The translations under genes and the position numbers were made by a program. A stretch of 64,000 bases of DNA from Aphidius gifuensis (taxonomy: Eukaryota; Arthropoda; Insecta; Hymenoptera; Braconidae), in assembly GCF_014905175.1 (NCBI RefSeq), contig NC_057789.1, positions 20,662,555 to 20,726,554 on the forward strand. Reading direction: 5' to 3'. Shown here in pieces: positions 54,263-64,000 of this stretch. Below the pieces are notes generated by a model. It worked only from the letters and a program-made list of their open reading frames with translations. It searched no databases and was not told the DNA's origin. Each line of letters begins with the position of its first letter. Position 1 is the stretch's first letter.

Positions 54263-54469
54263 TTTTTTTTTTTTCAATTAGCCGAAACTCACATAAATAT
54301 TGTTTTTTGAAAAACATATTTTTTTTTTTAAGTTTATGTTCTATTCCTCTAAAAATACTATATAATATTCAATGAATATTTTCACGCCTGGCCAATCGGA
54401 GATAAATGTCATCAACAATAGTTCGATAATGAAAACAAAATTGCAAGTTTTTTGATGAAGTTACCATAT

Positions 54470-55110
54470 TTTTATGGAATTTTACCATAAAATGGTTATC
54501 TCGAATTACAAAAAGTAGTAGGAAGTTCACCGAACTATACTAAGAAATTATGATATTGGTAGAATTACAATATGTTCAAGCATTTTCAAAATAAAATTGC
54601 AATCATGAATTACCAAATGTAGTTGGTAATGTCCAAACCGTACTATGAAGTTATAATATTGGTAAAACTACCACATTTTTATGGATTTTTACAATATAAT
54701 GGTAATCATGAATTATCGAATGTTGTAGGAAATTCACCAAACTATACTAAGAAATTATAATATTGATAAAACTACAATATTTTCATGTATTTTTACAATA
54801 AAATGGTAATCATGAATTACCAAATGTAGTTGGTAATTTTCCAAACTATTCTAAGAAATTAAAATACTGGTAAAACTACAATATTTTCATGTATTTTTAC
54901 AATAAAACGGTAATCATGAATCACCAAATGGAGTCGGTAATTTTCCAAACCGTACTATGAAGTTATAATATTGGTAAAACTACTATATTCTTATGGATTT
55001 TTACAATATGATGGTAATCATGAATTACCAAATGTAGTTGGTAATTTACAAAACCCTATAATATTGGTAAACCTACTATATATTTGGTAAATTTAAATAT
55101 TTGTTCGTAC
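54470..55110. repeat. ~117-bp tandem array (ACCAAATGTAGTTGGTAAT)
   Basis: About five to six units of ATGGTAATCATGAATTACCA AATGTAGTTGGTAAT followed by TATAATATTGGTAAAACTAC. Units are diverged from each other. It runs almost up to the isolated envelope fragment at 55,226. Confidence 0.75.
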
Positions 55111-55225
55111 AACTACCAGGAAAGTATTGGTAATTTGGTGTTTCGCAGAAAATTTGAAGTTTTTGCCGCAACTTGGCTTAGTAAAAGGATAAAAATGTGT
55201 TTTAAAAATACCAAGATTTTTAACA

Positions 55226-55480
55226 GTGTTATTGCCTGAAATTGTTGATTTTACTATAAGAGAAACAAACTATTCATCACCGAATCCGGCAGTTTTAATT
55301 TATGATATATCGCTCAAAGGAATATTAAATCAAAAAGAAAAAATAAATGATAAAACCATGCAAAAAATATTATTTTTAAAATTATTTTCAGTTAAATATT
55401 ATGGCTACATTATTCACTTCCATTATTTTATTTCCACCGATTGTAATTATTATAAAAAAAATTTTATCTTTCTTTAAATA
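55226..55480 (+). pseudogene. Isolated C-terminal fragment of a Baculo_F-like envelope gene
   Basis: Matches 18,180-18,450 of element 1: LLPEIVDFTI..ETNYSS.NPAVLIYDISL is conserved, then a Lys-rich juxtamembrane part and the start of the membrane anchor, with indels. It is more diverged from element 1 than elements 1 and 2 are from each other. No TIR or other Polinton gene adjoins it, so it is a solo relic of a third, older copy. Confidence 0.75.
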
Positions 55481-55489
55481 AAAAAAATG

Positions 55490-56320
55490 ATGAAACAGTC
55501 GCGGAAGCAACTGGCCTGCCCGGCCTAGGGAATTTCAATTTTTTCATTGAAATTCGTGATTACAAATTTATTTTATTCTCTATCGTTACAATTATTACTG
55601 TTACAACTAAAAATTAATAATCCATTTTGTTTGTTCCTTCCACATTTTCTTTAGTAAATTTACTATCTTTACTTTCTTTTTTTTAATAACCGTCCTGTCA
55701 TTGCATATATAAATTCTACTTTATTCATTGCTATTATGACTGCGGTAATATCTATGTAATACCATTATCAGCATTAAAAAATTGTCTTTTTTTTTTTTTT
55801 TTTGCTAAAATAATTTTACCTGCAGATGAATTATTTGGTAGATGATTTCTTGTATTTTTTCAATTCGAAATTAATCTTTATTATATTTTCATTTTCCTCA
55901 TCGTCTTCGAATTTTATATTAGCTTCTACTGGTATCATTATTTCTTTATTAATAATTTCTTTATTAAATAATTATTTATTGACGGGTATTGTTTATTAAC
56001 TTTTCTCACTAATCCTTCAGTGGTCACATATATGAGTTGTTTAACTTGAATGTTTAATAATTTATCATATGTTAATACTTTTTCTTTTTGTTTTATACAT
56101 TTTATTGACAACGGTGCCTTAATCAATCCACGATATTTATTTGCAGCTTCTCCAAGAAAAAATACATCTTATTTTGTCTTCTTCATCACATATATCCATC
56201 GTCAATTTTTTACCAGTTCCTCGTTCGTTTTTCCATTCCTATATTTTACTTTTAATTATAATTCGTGCCCGAATTGTATCACTGTGAAATATCGTAGCTG
56301 GATTATTTATTAGACAACCC
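55490..56320 (-). pseudogene. RPA70-like (OB-fold) pseudogene / element relic, copy 2
   Basis: Read on minus, short blocks resemble the ssDNA-binding OB fold of replication protein A large subunit: IIKSKI..EWKNERGTGKKL, DICDEEDKIRCIFF, AANKYRGLIKAPLSIK and KQLIYVTTEGLVRKVNKQYP-like segments, separated by frame breaks. The lower part matches 30,236-30,880, so this is a dispersed repeat, not the single-copy RPA1 gene. Some Helitrons carry RPA-like ORFs; no Helitron Rep/helicase is seen here. Confidence 0.45.
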
Positions 56321-57230
56321 AATATTGCCCTATAAAATAATCCTGCCTGATATGTAATTAAATTAACCTTGTTTATCCTGCTTACTTGAGATACATTAGA
56401 AAGGTAGAGGGATAATTAGCGTAATGTAAGGAAAGGTAAAAAGGAACCTGAAATACACGCGAAAATAGTGCACCAATTAAATACAAATAATTTATAAAAG
56501 TTGAGTCAGAACAAATAATATACTGTTAAACAAATTTATTTATAATTTACCACAACTTTACCAATAATATGTATGCTAAGTAACGGCTAGTTAATATTGG
56601 GCCTGACGCGGACCTTAATTGTGCACGTGACCTCGGTTTGACCTTAATTGGTTTGTCGCTGACTCGTTACAGTAATTATTTTATCACAGATAGAATATTT
56701 ATCTTGCTCTTTACATATATTTATGTAGATATTATGGAAAAATATTATATAAATGTATCTGTGTACAATTTACAACGGATACATACAATAAATTTAAGCT
56801 CTCATTCTAACACTAAAATTACACTAAAATGCTACGGTAGGATCACTTTTCGTGGCGTGAAACTAAACAGCAACAATACACTTTGCTACGTATTGGCGAT
56901 TGATACCAAGATACAAATTTGTACCATGTGGTCGTTCTTTTACTTTTAATATAATTAATAAATTTTAACCAACAATCGTGGTTAAAAAAAACCAATCGAT
57001 ATATTATTTTAAATAATATTTATTTCATTGATTTGTAGTTTTTAAATAAATAAATAAATTGGCAAAAATTAGACACAATTATTTACCATGCGGTCTGACG
57101 ATATTCCAACGTAATATTGTCGTATTTGAAATTCTTTTTAGCTAATAAATTATATAACTAAATGTTATATAAAATTACAATAATTTGCTCACAAATCAAT
57201 CAAATAAAACAATTGAATAAAATAACTTAC
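56321..57230. other. AT-rich, one unsupported ORF
   Basis: A 103-codon plus-strand frame (56,638-56,949, starting MTLIGLSLTRYSNYF) has no recognisable domain or splice context; not annotated as a gene. Confidence 0.3.
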
Positions 57231-57600
57231 GATTTTTTGCTGGTGAATATGAGAAATTTTCTAAGAATTTTAAAGCAAATATTGAAGCAGTTAGAGCTGG
57301 TGGTCATGGGATGAAAGATCCCAGTGTACTGATCGATATATTGGGTCAATAGCACAAGCTGACGGTGGAGTAGGTCGGGAATCTTCGGGGGTGCTCGGGG
57401 ATGCGTTTGCCCCCTTGAATGTTACCTTTATAATGCATAAGATAGAGCTAGGGAGCTATATCCAAATGCACCCTGAATACATATATTATTTAATAAAATA
57501 TCATTTATCTGAAATTAAAAAAAGTTCTGCGCTTACCGCAACAGATTACACCCCCACAGTAAAACCTTTCGTTCAGGGAACGCAGTGTACGTAAACGGAA
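57231..57600 (+). other. Possible coding relic and start of a direct repeat
   Basis: A 57,232-57,351 block reads FFAGEYEKFSKNFKANIEAV then RAGGHGMKDPSVLIDILGQ stop, coding-like but unrecognised. ACCCTGAATACATATATTAT ... AAGTTCTGCGCTTACCGCA (57,470-57,545) is repeated directly at 58,440-58,515. Confidence 0.3.
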
Positions 57601-57609
57601 GGCTTATTG

Positions 57610-58300
57610 TCTAATTCCGTTATTATTTACGTCTATATTTTACCTCAATTCTAGGTCACATTTTTACTTGGTATCTAGTGGTTGAATCTAGAAGTTTTAT
57701 CTTAATTCTAGATTACATTTTTACTTAGTATCTATCGGTCGAGTCTAGAAGTTCTCGAAGTCTTGGAAGTTCTCGTAGTTTTTGGAGTTATGGTTCTTTC
57801 TTCATTTATCAACTCATTGAAGATCACGAATTCCATGACGCAGATCTCACCATGATTAGGATTACCTTTTCCCGGTGATATTTTGGTACAGTTTGAGCAG
57901 TTAAGTAGTAATTCAGGATCATCATGTCACATGTGAGGATTCGTCTATTGACATGTTGGATGGCTATTTTACGAATGAAAGCCGAGCTTTTGAAGCCAAC
58001 TTGGACTCCTACCTTCTTGGATGTTGTTTCCAGTTGGATTCGTCCATTTTTCAATTCCTTTATTAGGCATTTCGATACGTCTTTGGCCTTACTCCCTGGG
58101 TAATAACATTGTTGTAGATATCTTGAAGTTGATTTGAGTTTGAGAATCGAGCCTTTGGTGTTTGCTCTATATTTGGCAACTGCTGTTCATGTTTAGCAGT
58201 ATGAACAGCACCACAAAGTTGACAGTTAATGTTTGATTGGGCTTATATCGATCTTATTCGATCTCCAATCTTTATCTTCATACACAAATTGTATGTACAT
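57610..58300 (-). pseudogene. Retroelement gag-like remnant
   Basis: Minus-strand frames carry CQLCGAVHTAKHEQQ (partial CCHC-like knuckle) and, after a frame break, GRIQLETTSKKVGVQVGFKS. A tandem TTTTTACTTnGTATCT repeat lies at 57,650-57,740. Flanked by the direct repeats at 57,470 and 58,440. A (GT)n tract follows at 58,365-58,385. Confidence 0.35.
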
Positions 58301-58689
58301 AACTTTACCCAGTAAAGTTTCGCCACCACCTCATAATTCATATTTTATTTTATGTTTAAATTTGTTTGTGTGTGTGTGTGTGTGAATGTGTGCGAAACCA
58401 TTAGTGCGCATGCGCTAGTGTCGCGAGCTCCACAAATTGTACCCTGAATATATAATTTTATAAAATATCATTTATCTAAAATTAAAACAAGTTCTGCGCT
58501 TACCGCAGGATATTACAACTGTATTCGATTTTTAATTTAATTTTTTATGTAAGTTACATTCATTTCTTATTTTTGACTTACCATATTGTGTTTAATTTTA
58601 AATTTGTTATTTTTGTAATTTTCTTTTTTATCAATGTATTTTTAGTTGTGTTTTTATTATTTTTATTATATATCAGTTTTATTTTTTTT

Positions 58690-59955
58690 TCTTCATTTCT
58701 GGATTGTTCCCTTCCTGGGTCCCTGAAGGTCCCTGAAGGCTGAGTCAATGTACCGTTTGAAGGTCTGACAGGCATTACGAAGACCGAATGACATCACAGT
58801 GTACTCAAATAAACCCCAAGGATTTATTATTGCTGTCTTCTTGCTGTCGTCCTCGTCCATAGGTATCTGATGATATGCTTTTGCTAAGTTCAATGTTAAA
58901 AAAGTTTTCTTTTTATCCAGGCAAGGGAATGAATCTTGTATTATTGGTGGTGGATACTTGTCAGGTTGTGTGATGCTATTGAATTTTCTATAATCTCCAC
59001 AGAGGCTCCATTCATACCATTTTTTTTACGTGTCAAATGTATTGGACTAGCATATGGACTACTTGAGGGTCGTATGATCCCAGCATCAAGTAGTTCATTA
59101 ATTTGTGATTTCGCTGCAGCAGCTTTTTCACCAGCTAATTTTATACATCTCTTACCAACTGGTTGTCCAATAGTTATTATTTTATGTGTATAACCAGGTT
59201 TGTTAGTGTTTGTCTTGGTGAAAGGTCTGGTTATTTTTACGTATTCTCCAAGAAGATGAAAGTATGGGGTTGACGTGTTGATGGTGGATATATTGATGTT
59301 GTTTGTGGTAATTATTTCTCCTTTTGTTGTTAATTTTGTTGTCATGTCAATTAATTGTTTGTTTTTCAGATCGATGAGGAGTCCATAATGTGTGAGAAAA
59401 TCAGCACCAATAATTGCTGCCTGTACATCTGCAATTATAAATGGCCAATTAAACTCTCGTCTCAAGTTCAGGTTTAGTTTTGAATTTTTGGATCCATATG
59501 TGTGGATGATGGAACAATTGGCTGTGTATAAATTTAATTCAGACTGTGTTTTATTTTTAATTGTACTGCTTGGTATGATGGATACAATGGATCCAGAGTC
59601 TATGAGGAACTTCTGGTGTGTTCCCTTGTCGTATATATGTAGTCGAAGTTCTTTGTACACGTCTGGTTTAAAAGCAACATCATGACTTCATCAACTGCTC
59701 TTATTGGTGGCAGACAAATTGATTTTCCTGTGGTGTTGTTACATGTGCACAAGGTTGTACACAATGATTAGTTTTATTACCAAATTGATGATGATAAAAG
59801 CATATATATTTATCAGATTGTGCATATGATCTGGATCTTGATCTTGATTTTGACCTTCAGTGTCTGTGGGTATTGTTGAATTTTAATTCTTTTATTTCTT
59901 CAAAACATTCCACTAGCATGTGTTGCATATTATCTAGTCTTTGTTCAAGACGTGT
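58690..59955 (-). pseudogene. Ty3/Gypsy retrotransposon gag-pol fragment
   Basis: In order on minus: Gag zinc motif ICFYHHQFGNKTNHCVQPC (near 59,800), aspartic protease FLIDSGSIVSIIP (near 59,600), linker to RT with ELLDAGIIRPSSSPYASPI (near 59,060) and RT core MNLAKAYHQIPMDEDD...GLRNACQTFKR (58,893-58,740). Frames are broken between blocks and the copy stops inside RT. No LTR, RNase H or integrase is visible. Confidence 0.85.
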
Positions 59956-60440
59956 ATATTCACCCATCCAACAAAGTGAGTGTTTAATTTTGCTAGATAG
60001 TCAGCTAGTTCATTAAAGAGTGATTCATAAATATTATTATTCACAAGTTGAGAGTTTGGTGGTATGTATGTTGAGAGTAAATGTAAGGTTTGATGCTTAG
60101 TTATTTTTTTAGCACCAACTACTTCAATACAGGTGTAATTTTCGTGTATGTAATTAGGTAAGTCTAACTCTGAAACAATTATACTTTTGTTGAATGCTAG
60201 TAAGACTCCTCCTCCTTTAGACTTATAGAGGGAGTTTCTATCTTTTCTGATGATGTTAAATTTATTAATATCAAAAAATTTGAATAATTTATTGCTGTTT
60301 AACCATGTTTCAGTGAATGCAAAGATATCGTAGTTGTCTATGTTCGTACTTGTTAATATTTCATTTGATTTGCTGCTCATACCTCTAACGTTCTGGTAAT
60401 ATATGCTCAATTCTTTGTAAATGACAGTTTGTTGTTGCAA
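59956..60440 (-). pseudogene. Non-LTR retrotransposon endonuclease fragment
   Basis: Reads LSIYYQNVRGMSSKSNEI (EEP endonuclease start with the catalytic Asn), FAFTETWLNS (catalytic Glu), GGGVLLAF and LLSTYIPPNSQ, then stops matching the family at HFVG, where Gypsy sequence begins. RTE/Jockey-like order. Truncated before the Asp-His catalytic pair. Confidence 0.8.
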
Positions 60441-60594
60441 GTGTTAGTGTTGTTGTTGTTGTTGTTAATTTTTGATATTGTTTTTGTGACAATTGTGAAC
60501 AATGTAGTATTTTTTGATGAATTAAACATGATATTTTGTTTTTTTGTTTCAATTAAACTATAAAACACATACTTTTTACCTCAAAAAATCTAAA
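60441..60594. other. (GTT)n and AT-rich spacer
   Basis: TTGTTGTTGTTGTTG at 60,447-60,465; nothing else. Confidence 0.5.
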
Positions 60595-61560
60595 AGTGAC
60601 ATTGTATACAAATTCGAACAGGTATAACTGAAATTTATTCACAATTCACTTTTTTTTGTAAATAGACATTAAAAAAATTTTTTTTTTCATTAACATTAGC
60701 CAGTTAAACGTTTCAGCTGCATATATTACTTTTTAGTTATATTATGTTTTAATAATATTTATCTTTCCTGAATAATTTGTAGTTATCCTGATCAAATCAA
60801 GTCGTGAGATTTTTTTTATGAAACATAGATTTTTACATTTATTTTTATAATTCATCTAAAAATATATCTTTTTAGCTGCACATATATAACTAAGTATTTG
60901 TCAATATATTTCAATTGAATATTATATATTTTATTGCTAGAATTTCAACTATGAAGTTTAAAAATTAGAGATATAGATATAATCAATATACAAAATAAAT
61001 TCAATTTATATTTAATTGATATTTTTTCTAAATAAAAAGTAAATATAATTCATATTTGAATTATATTTTTCAAAATTATAAAGTAAATTAAAAATTTACG
61101 TTATATAAATTCGTAAAAAGATATAACTAAAATTTATTTTCGATTTACTTTTTTTTTTTGTAAATTTTTGTAAGTAGTATAAGTATAGTCAATAAAAAAT
61201 TTTTTTTCAACTGAACATTAGTCAGTTAAACGTTTCAGCTGCACATATATAACAAATAATTTTTATTATTAGTGATTAAAATCATTAGTAAATAATTTAT
61301 TACAAATAACCAAATATTCGCTATTATATTTCAAATAAAAAATGATATATATTTATTTTTTGCAATTTTAACTATAAAATTTGAAGATGAAAGATTTAAA
61401 TGTAATCAACTTGAGGAAGATTTTTTGGAAAAATGTATTTGAATACAAAATAAATTCAATTTATATCTTTCTAAATAATCAGATATAAATAAAATTTACT
61501 TCATATTTAAAAAAAAATAACTCAAATATAAATTATATTTACTTTATATATAAAAAAAAA
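60595..61560. repeat. ~510-bp diverged tandem duplication, AT-rich
   Basis: CAGTTAAACGTTTCAGCTGC (60,700 and 61,225), TTTnTTTTTGTAAATnnnC and ATnTTATTTTTTGCAATTTnAACTATnAA recur in the same order about 510 bp apart. No ORF. Confidence 0.6.
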
Positions 61561-61800
61561 TTAATGTTGCTTACAATTCATTTTTTTTGACTGCATTAAT
61601 TCCTTAGCTACTCCTTTCTTCTGGTATTTTAATTTATCAAAATAAATCATATTATTATTAAAGAATTGATGTTGCTTACCATTTAATTTTTTTGGCTGCA
61701 TTAATTCCTTAGCTTCATCTTTTTTTTAGCTACTGCTTTTCATTGGTATTTCAACAAATGAAATTAATGCAATTTATTTGAACAATTCAAAATACCAAGT
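61560..61800. repeat. CTAAGGAA-family units
   Basis: TGCATTAATTCCTTAGCT (two copies) and ACTGCTTTTCnTTGGTATTT in one orientation with partial inverse counterparts; last member of the family seen in the window. Confidence 0.6.
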
Positions 61801-63459
61801 CGCCAAAGAAATTAAATGACGAGCGTTATCAATTTCAATAATTATTATTATTTTAAATGATAGCAACACGCCGAAGATGTTTACACATATTACGCAAATC
61901 TCGATGGCCCACAAATGTAGTATTAAAAGTGTGAATACACTATGTAACGATTCTCGTTGCCTTAAAGGCTAAGCCACATAGACAAGGGTCCGACTCCTCA
62001 ACTAGCGACACCATCAACATCAAGTCATACTAGCGTAGGGAAAATCCCCCTTTTCTTTTCGGTATTAAAAATAGATTCAAATAATTAGTGAGGAGAAACT
62101 CGCTCTCTTGTCTTTGAGACGTCAGACTGACTGGACCTCTGTTTTAACCAGTCGTCTGGCGACGGTGAGTTTGAGGTTATTTTGGTATGTTGAACATGGT
62201 GGATCAACCACCATGTGTTACCTTTTGTTTAGCTTTGTTTTTGGATGATCAACTCAAGGCGGATCCTCGAGCTGACCATGATACTTTCGATACTTTTGAT
62301 ATTTAGAATTAGTTTGTTTATTAATCAATAATTAATATTTTGTTGGACGCGGTCCCCTTTAGAATAGGATTTTTGAGATAAATATGGATTAGTAATTAGT
62401 ATTTTGAGTTACGTTGGCTATTTGAGTTGCGTTTATATTTGAGTTTGTTTGGTAAATAAATATAAAGTAAAATGAATTAATGGTGTTTCTTTTGTTATTA
62501 TTTTGGGTTATTTATTTATTATTATTTTCAGGTAAAATTAATTATAACAGCTTTATCCGGCCCTTCTACTAAAACCCACACACTGAGCGACCCTGCGGCT
62601 TTCCTCTAGATTGCTTGTTTCGGTTGTTTTATTCATTTGTTTATTTGTGTAATTGTCCAGGTATGATTGTGTTTTGAGCGCGAGATTGTGTTAGGCCTTT
62701 TTCCGGTTTTAAGGTGATTTGAAAACCCTTGATTTTAATTATTATGTTTTTGGATACGAATTATTATTATTATTATGTTGGATTTATTGGATTTTAGTTT
62801 GATTTGTTAAAAAGGACAATTTACAGGTAAAATGGCGGTAACAAGCGGTCCGAGAAGATAACTGGCAGAAATGTCATGTTACAACTATTGTCACCACAAA
62901 CTGGTTCAACATCAACTAATTGAGTGGTTCATAATAATGCATTGATAGATACATTGGTCCTAACATGTAAACATTGTGTTATATTATTAACAGTAATACG
63001 TACACCAGCTAATTATTTGTTTTTAATCTGTATTAGCACATTATTTCTCGATTAACAACATTAACATAGTTGAAAACTTTATTAATTCACATTAATACCT
63101 GGTGAAATTATTCTTCGAATATATTCTTTGAACTTGGTCCACATAGGTAGTAAGCATGCACCACAATTGATTTTATTTATTTACAATCATGGCACTTGGT
63201 GAATTATTGAGATTATTATTAAAACTCAGTATAATATCATCCAATACAGGTGAAATAAAATTTGTTATTAGCTCAACATGTTGCTTTGGCACCAGATAAA
63301 TATTTTTTATTTATAGCAATGATTATTGGGAAACGCACAATTCACCACGACGTCTGGTGGTAAATTTCTGGAAACTACCTCTTCCAGTCATTCGTATGTG
63401 GCATACACAGTATATATGCTAAATTATTAAACAAATAATATTTTTACAAATAGTTTGAA
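61801..63459. other. No supported gene; possible retroelement leader
   Basis: 61,960-62,030 contains GGCTTAGCC-type A-box-like sequence on the minus strand. 62,530-62,860 has CTTTATCCGGCCC, CACACACTGAGCGACCC and TTACAGGTAAAATGGCGG stretches that look like 5'-UTR or LTR-leader sequence, but no LTR pair was found in the window. Confidence 0.3.
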
Positions 63460-63708
63460 ATGTCTGGTACAAAATTTTCACCAAAATTGATTAAAAAAAA
63501 AAAAAAAACAAGACTTTACGTTTCTGGGTGCAACAGTTATTCCAGGAGAAATAGAGATCTGAGTTTCTATGCATTTTCGAGGTTAGACAAACAACAACCT
63601 GTCAAAGTAAAATCACATTTTGATAATATATCGGAAATTCTCTCCGTGTACAAGTGGCAAACACATGATATTCATTACTTGAATCAATTTTTACACCAAT
63701 ACTCGTAA
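63460..63708 (+). pseudogene. Possible degenerate THAP-domain ORF
   Basis: 82 codons. VSGCNSYSRRNRDLSFYAFS resembles the start of a THAP zinc finger (xVxGCxS...LSFYxFP), but the Trp-Ile and C-x-x-H that should follow are not in place. The final 290 nt of the window hold nothing recognisable. Could be a fragment of a P-element/THAP transposase relic. Confidence 0.3.
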
Positions 63709-64000
63709 TATGTTCCGCATATATAATACGGTTTTCTTCAAGGAAATTTCGTGAGGAATTCGTTTTTCGTGCCCATGAAAGTATATGCTCAATAGTTAAT
63801 AACATTTTTTTTTAAAACAATAAAATTCTATGCTAATGGGATATACTTGACTGGAAGTCATTAGTTTCTTTTTTTGCCAACTGCTTACAGCGATTGGCCA
63901 CGCCCACAGTGCGTTTCCCAATAGTTTAACAAATGAAACTCTAACTAGCTGATACACAAACATTGAATTCATCTTATGTGATTATGACATCTTGTGGGGT

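Noticed and set aside
56638..56949. 103-codon plus-strand ORF
   Set aside because: No recognisable motif, no splice context, AT-rich composition like the surroundings.
62530..62860. LTR retrotransposon 5' end
   Set aside because: Leader-like composition only; no paired LTR, primer-binding site or downstream gag found in the window.

Overview
The window looks like an AT-rich insect nuclear genome, most likely a hymenopteran (possibly a parasitoid wasp): long AT-rich non-coding DNA, spliced host exons, foldback and MITE families with CACAGAGAAAAA-type ends, and degraded LINE/Gypsy pieces. Species cannot be read from the sequence. The dominant content is two oppositely oriented, very similar Polinton/Maverick elements (virus-like DNA transposons), element 1 at 1,080-21,069 and element 2 at 33,486-49,819.

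Both Polintons carry the standard toolkit: protein-primed family B DNA polymerase, retroviral-type integrase with a chromodomain, A32/FtsK-type packaging ATPase, adenain-like cysteine protease, double-jelly-roll major capsid protein, penton-like minor capsid protein, a basic core/pX-like protein and two conserved small virion-associated proteins. They also carry unusual cargo: a two-BIR plus RING inhibitor of apoptosis (IAP), a Baculo_F-type envelope fusion glycoprotein with signal peptide, furin site and membrane anchor, a spliced three-exon acidic/basic/zinc-ribbon gene, and a pair of paralogous proteins of uncertain (possibly exonuclease-like) fold. Most element 1 genes read on the minus strand (IAP to polymerase) and the envelope block on the plus strand; element 2 is the mirror image. 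Each copy is broken in several genes, often in different ones, and some lesions are shared.

The termini tell a story. Both left ends have one TIR variant and the 6-bp flank ATAGTA (in the appropriate orientation); both right ends have another TIR variant and the flank GGTATC. Proper target-site duplications appear only if the 21.07-33.49 kb interval is re-inverted, so the two elements appear to have exchanged ends by recombination, inverting the DNA between them (or the assembly joined them wrongly). Candidate host exons at about 51-52 kb (minus) and 21.6-22.8 kb (plus) keep a continuous frame in the restored order, suggesting one host gene was cut by this event.

Between the elements (21-33 kb): two host exons, a 1.66-kb hAT-like non-autonomous element with 8-bp target duplication, CTAAGGAA palindromes, a foldback element, a tRNA-like/SINE promoter, a 3.4-kb inverted-repeat structure holding an RPA-element relic, and a ~227-bp tandem array. 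Right flank (50-64 kb): a four-exon 3' end of an unidentified host gene, a minisatellite, a tRNA-like sequence, a ~117-bp tandem array directly preceding a third, isolated envelope-gene fragment, an RPA70-like relic, Gag/Gypsy/LINE fragments including a LINE-Gypsy chimera, more CTAAGGAA palindromes, and a possible degenerate THAP-domain ORF at the end.
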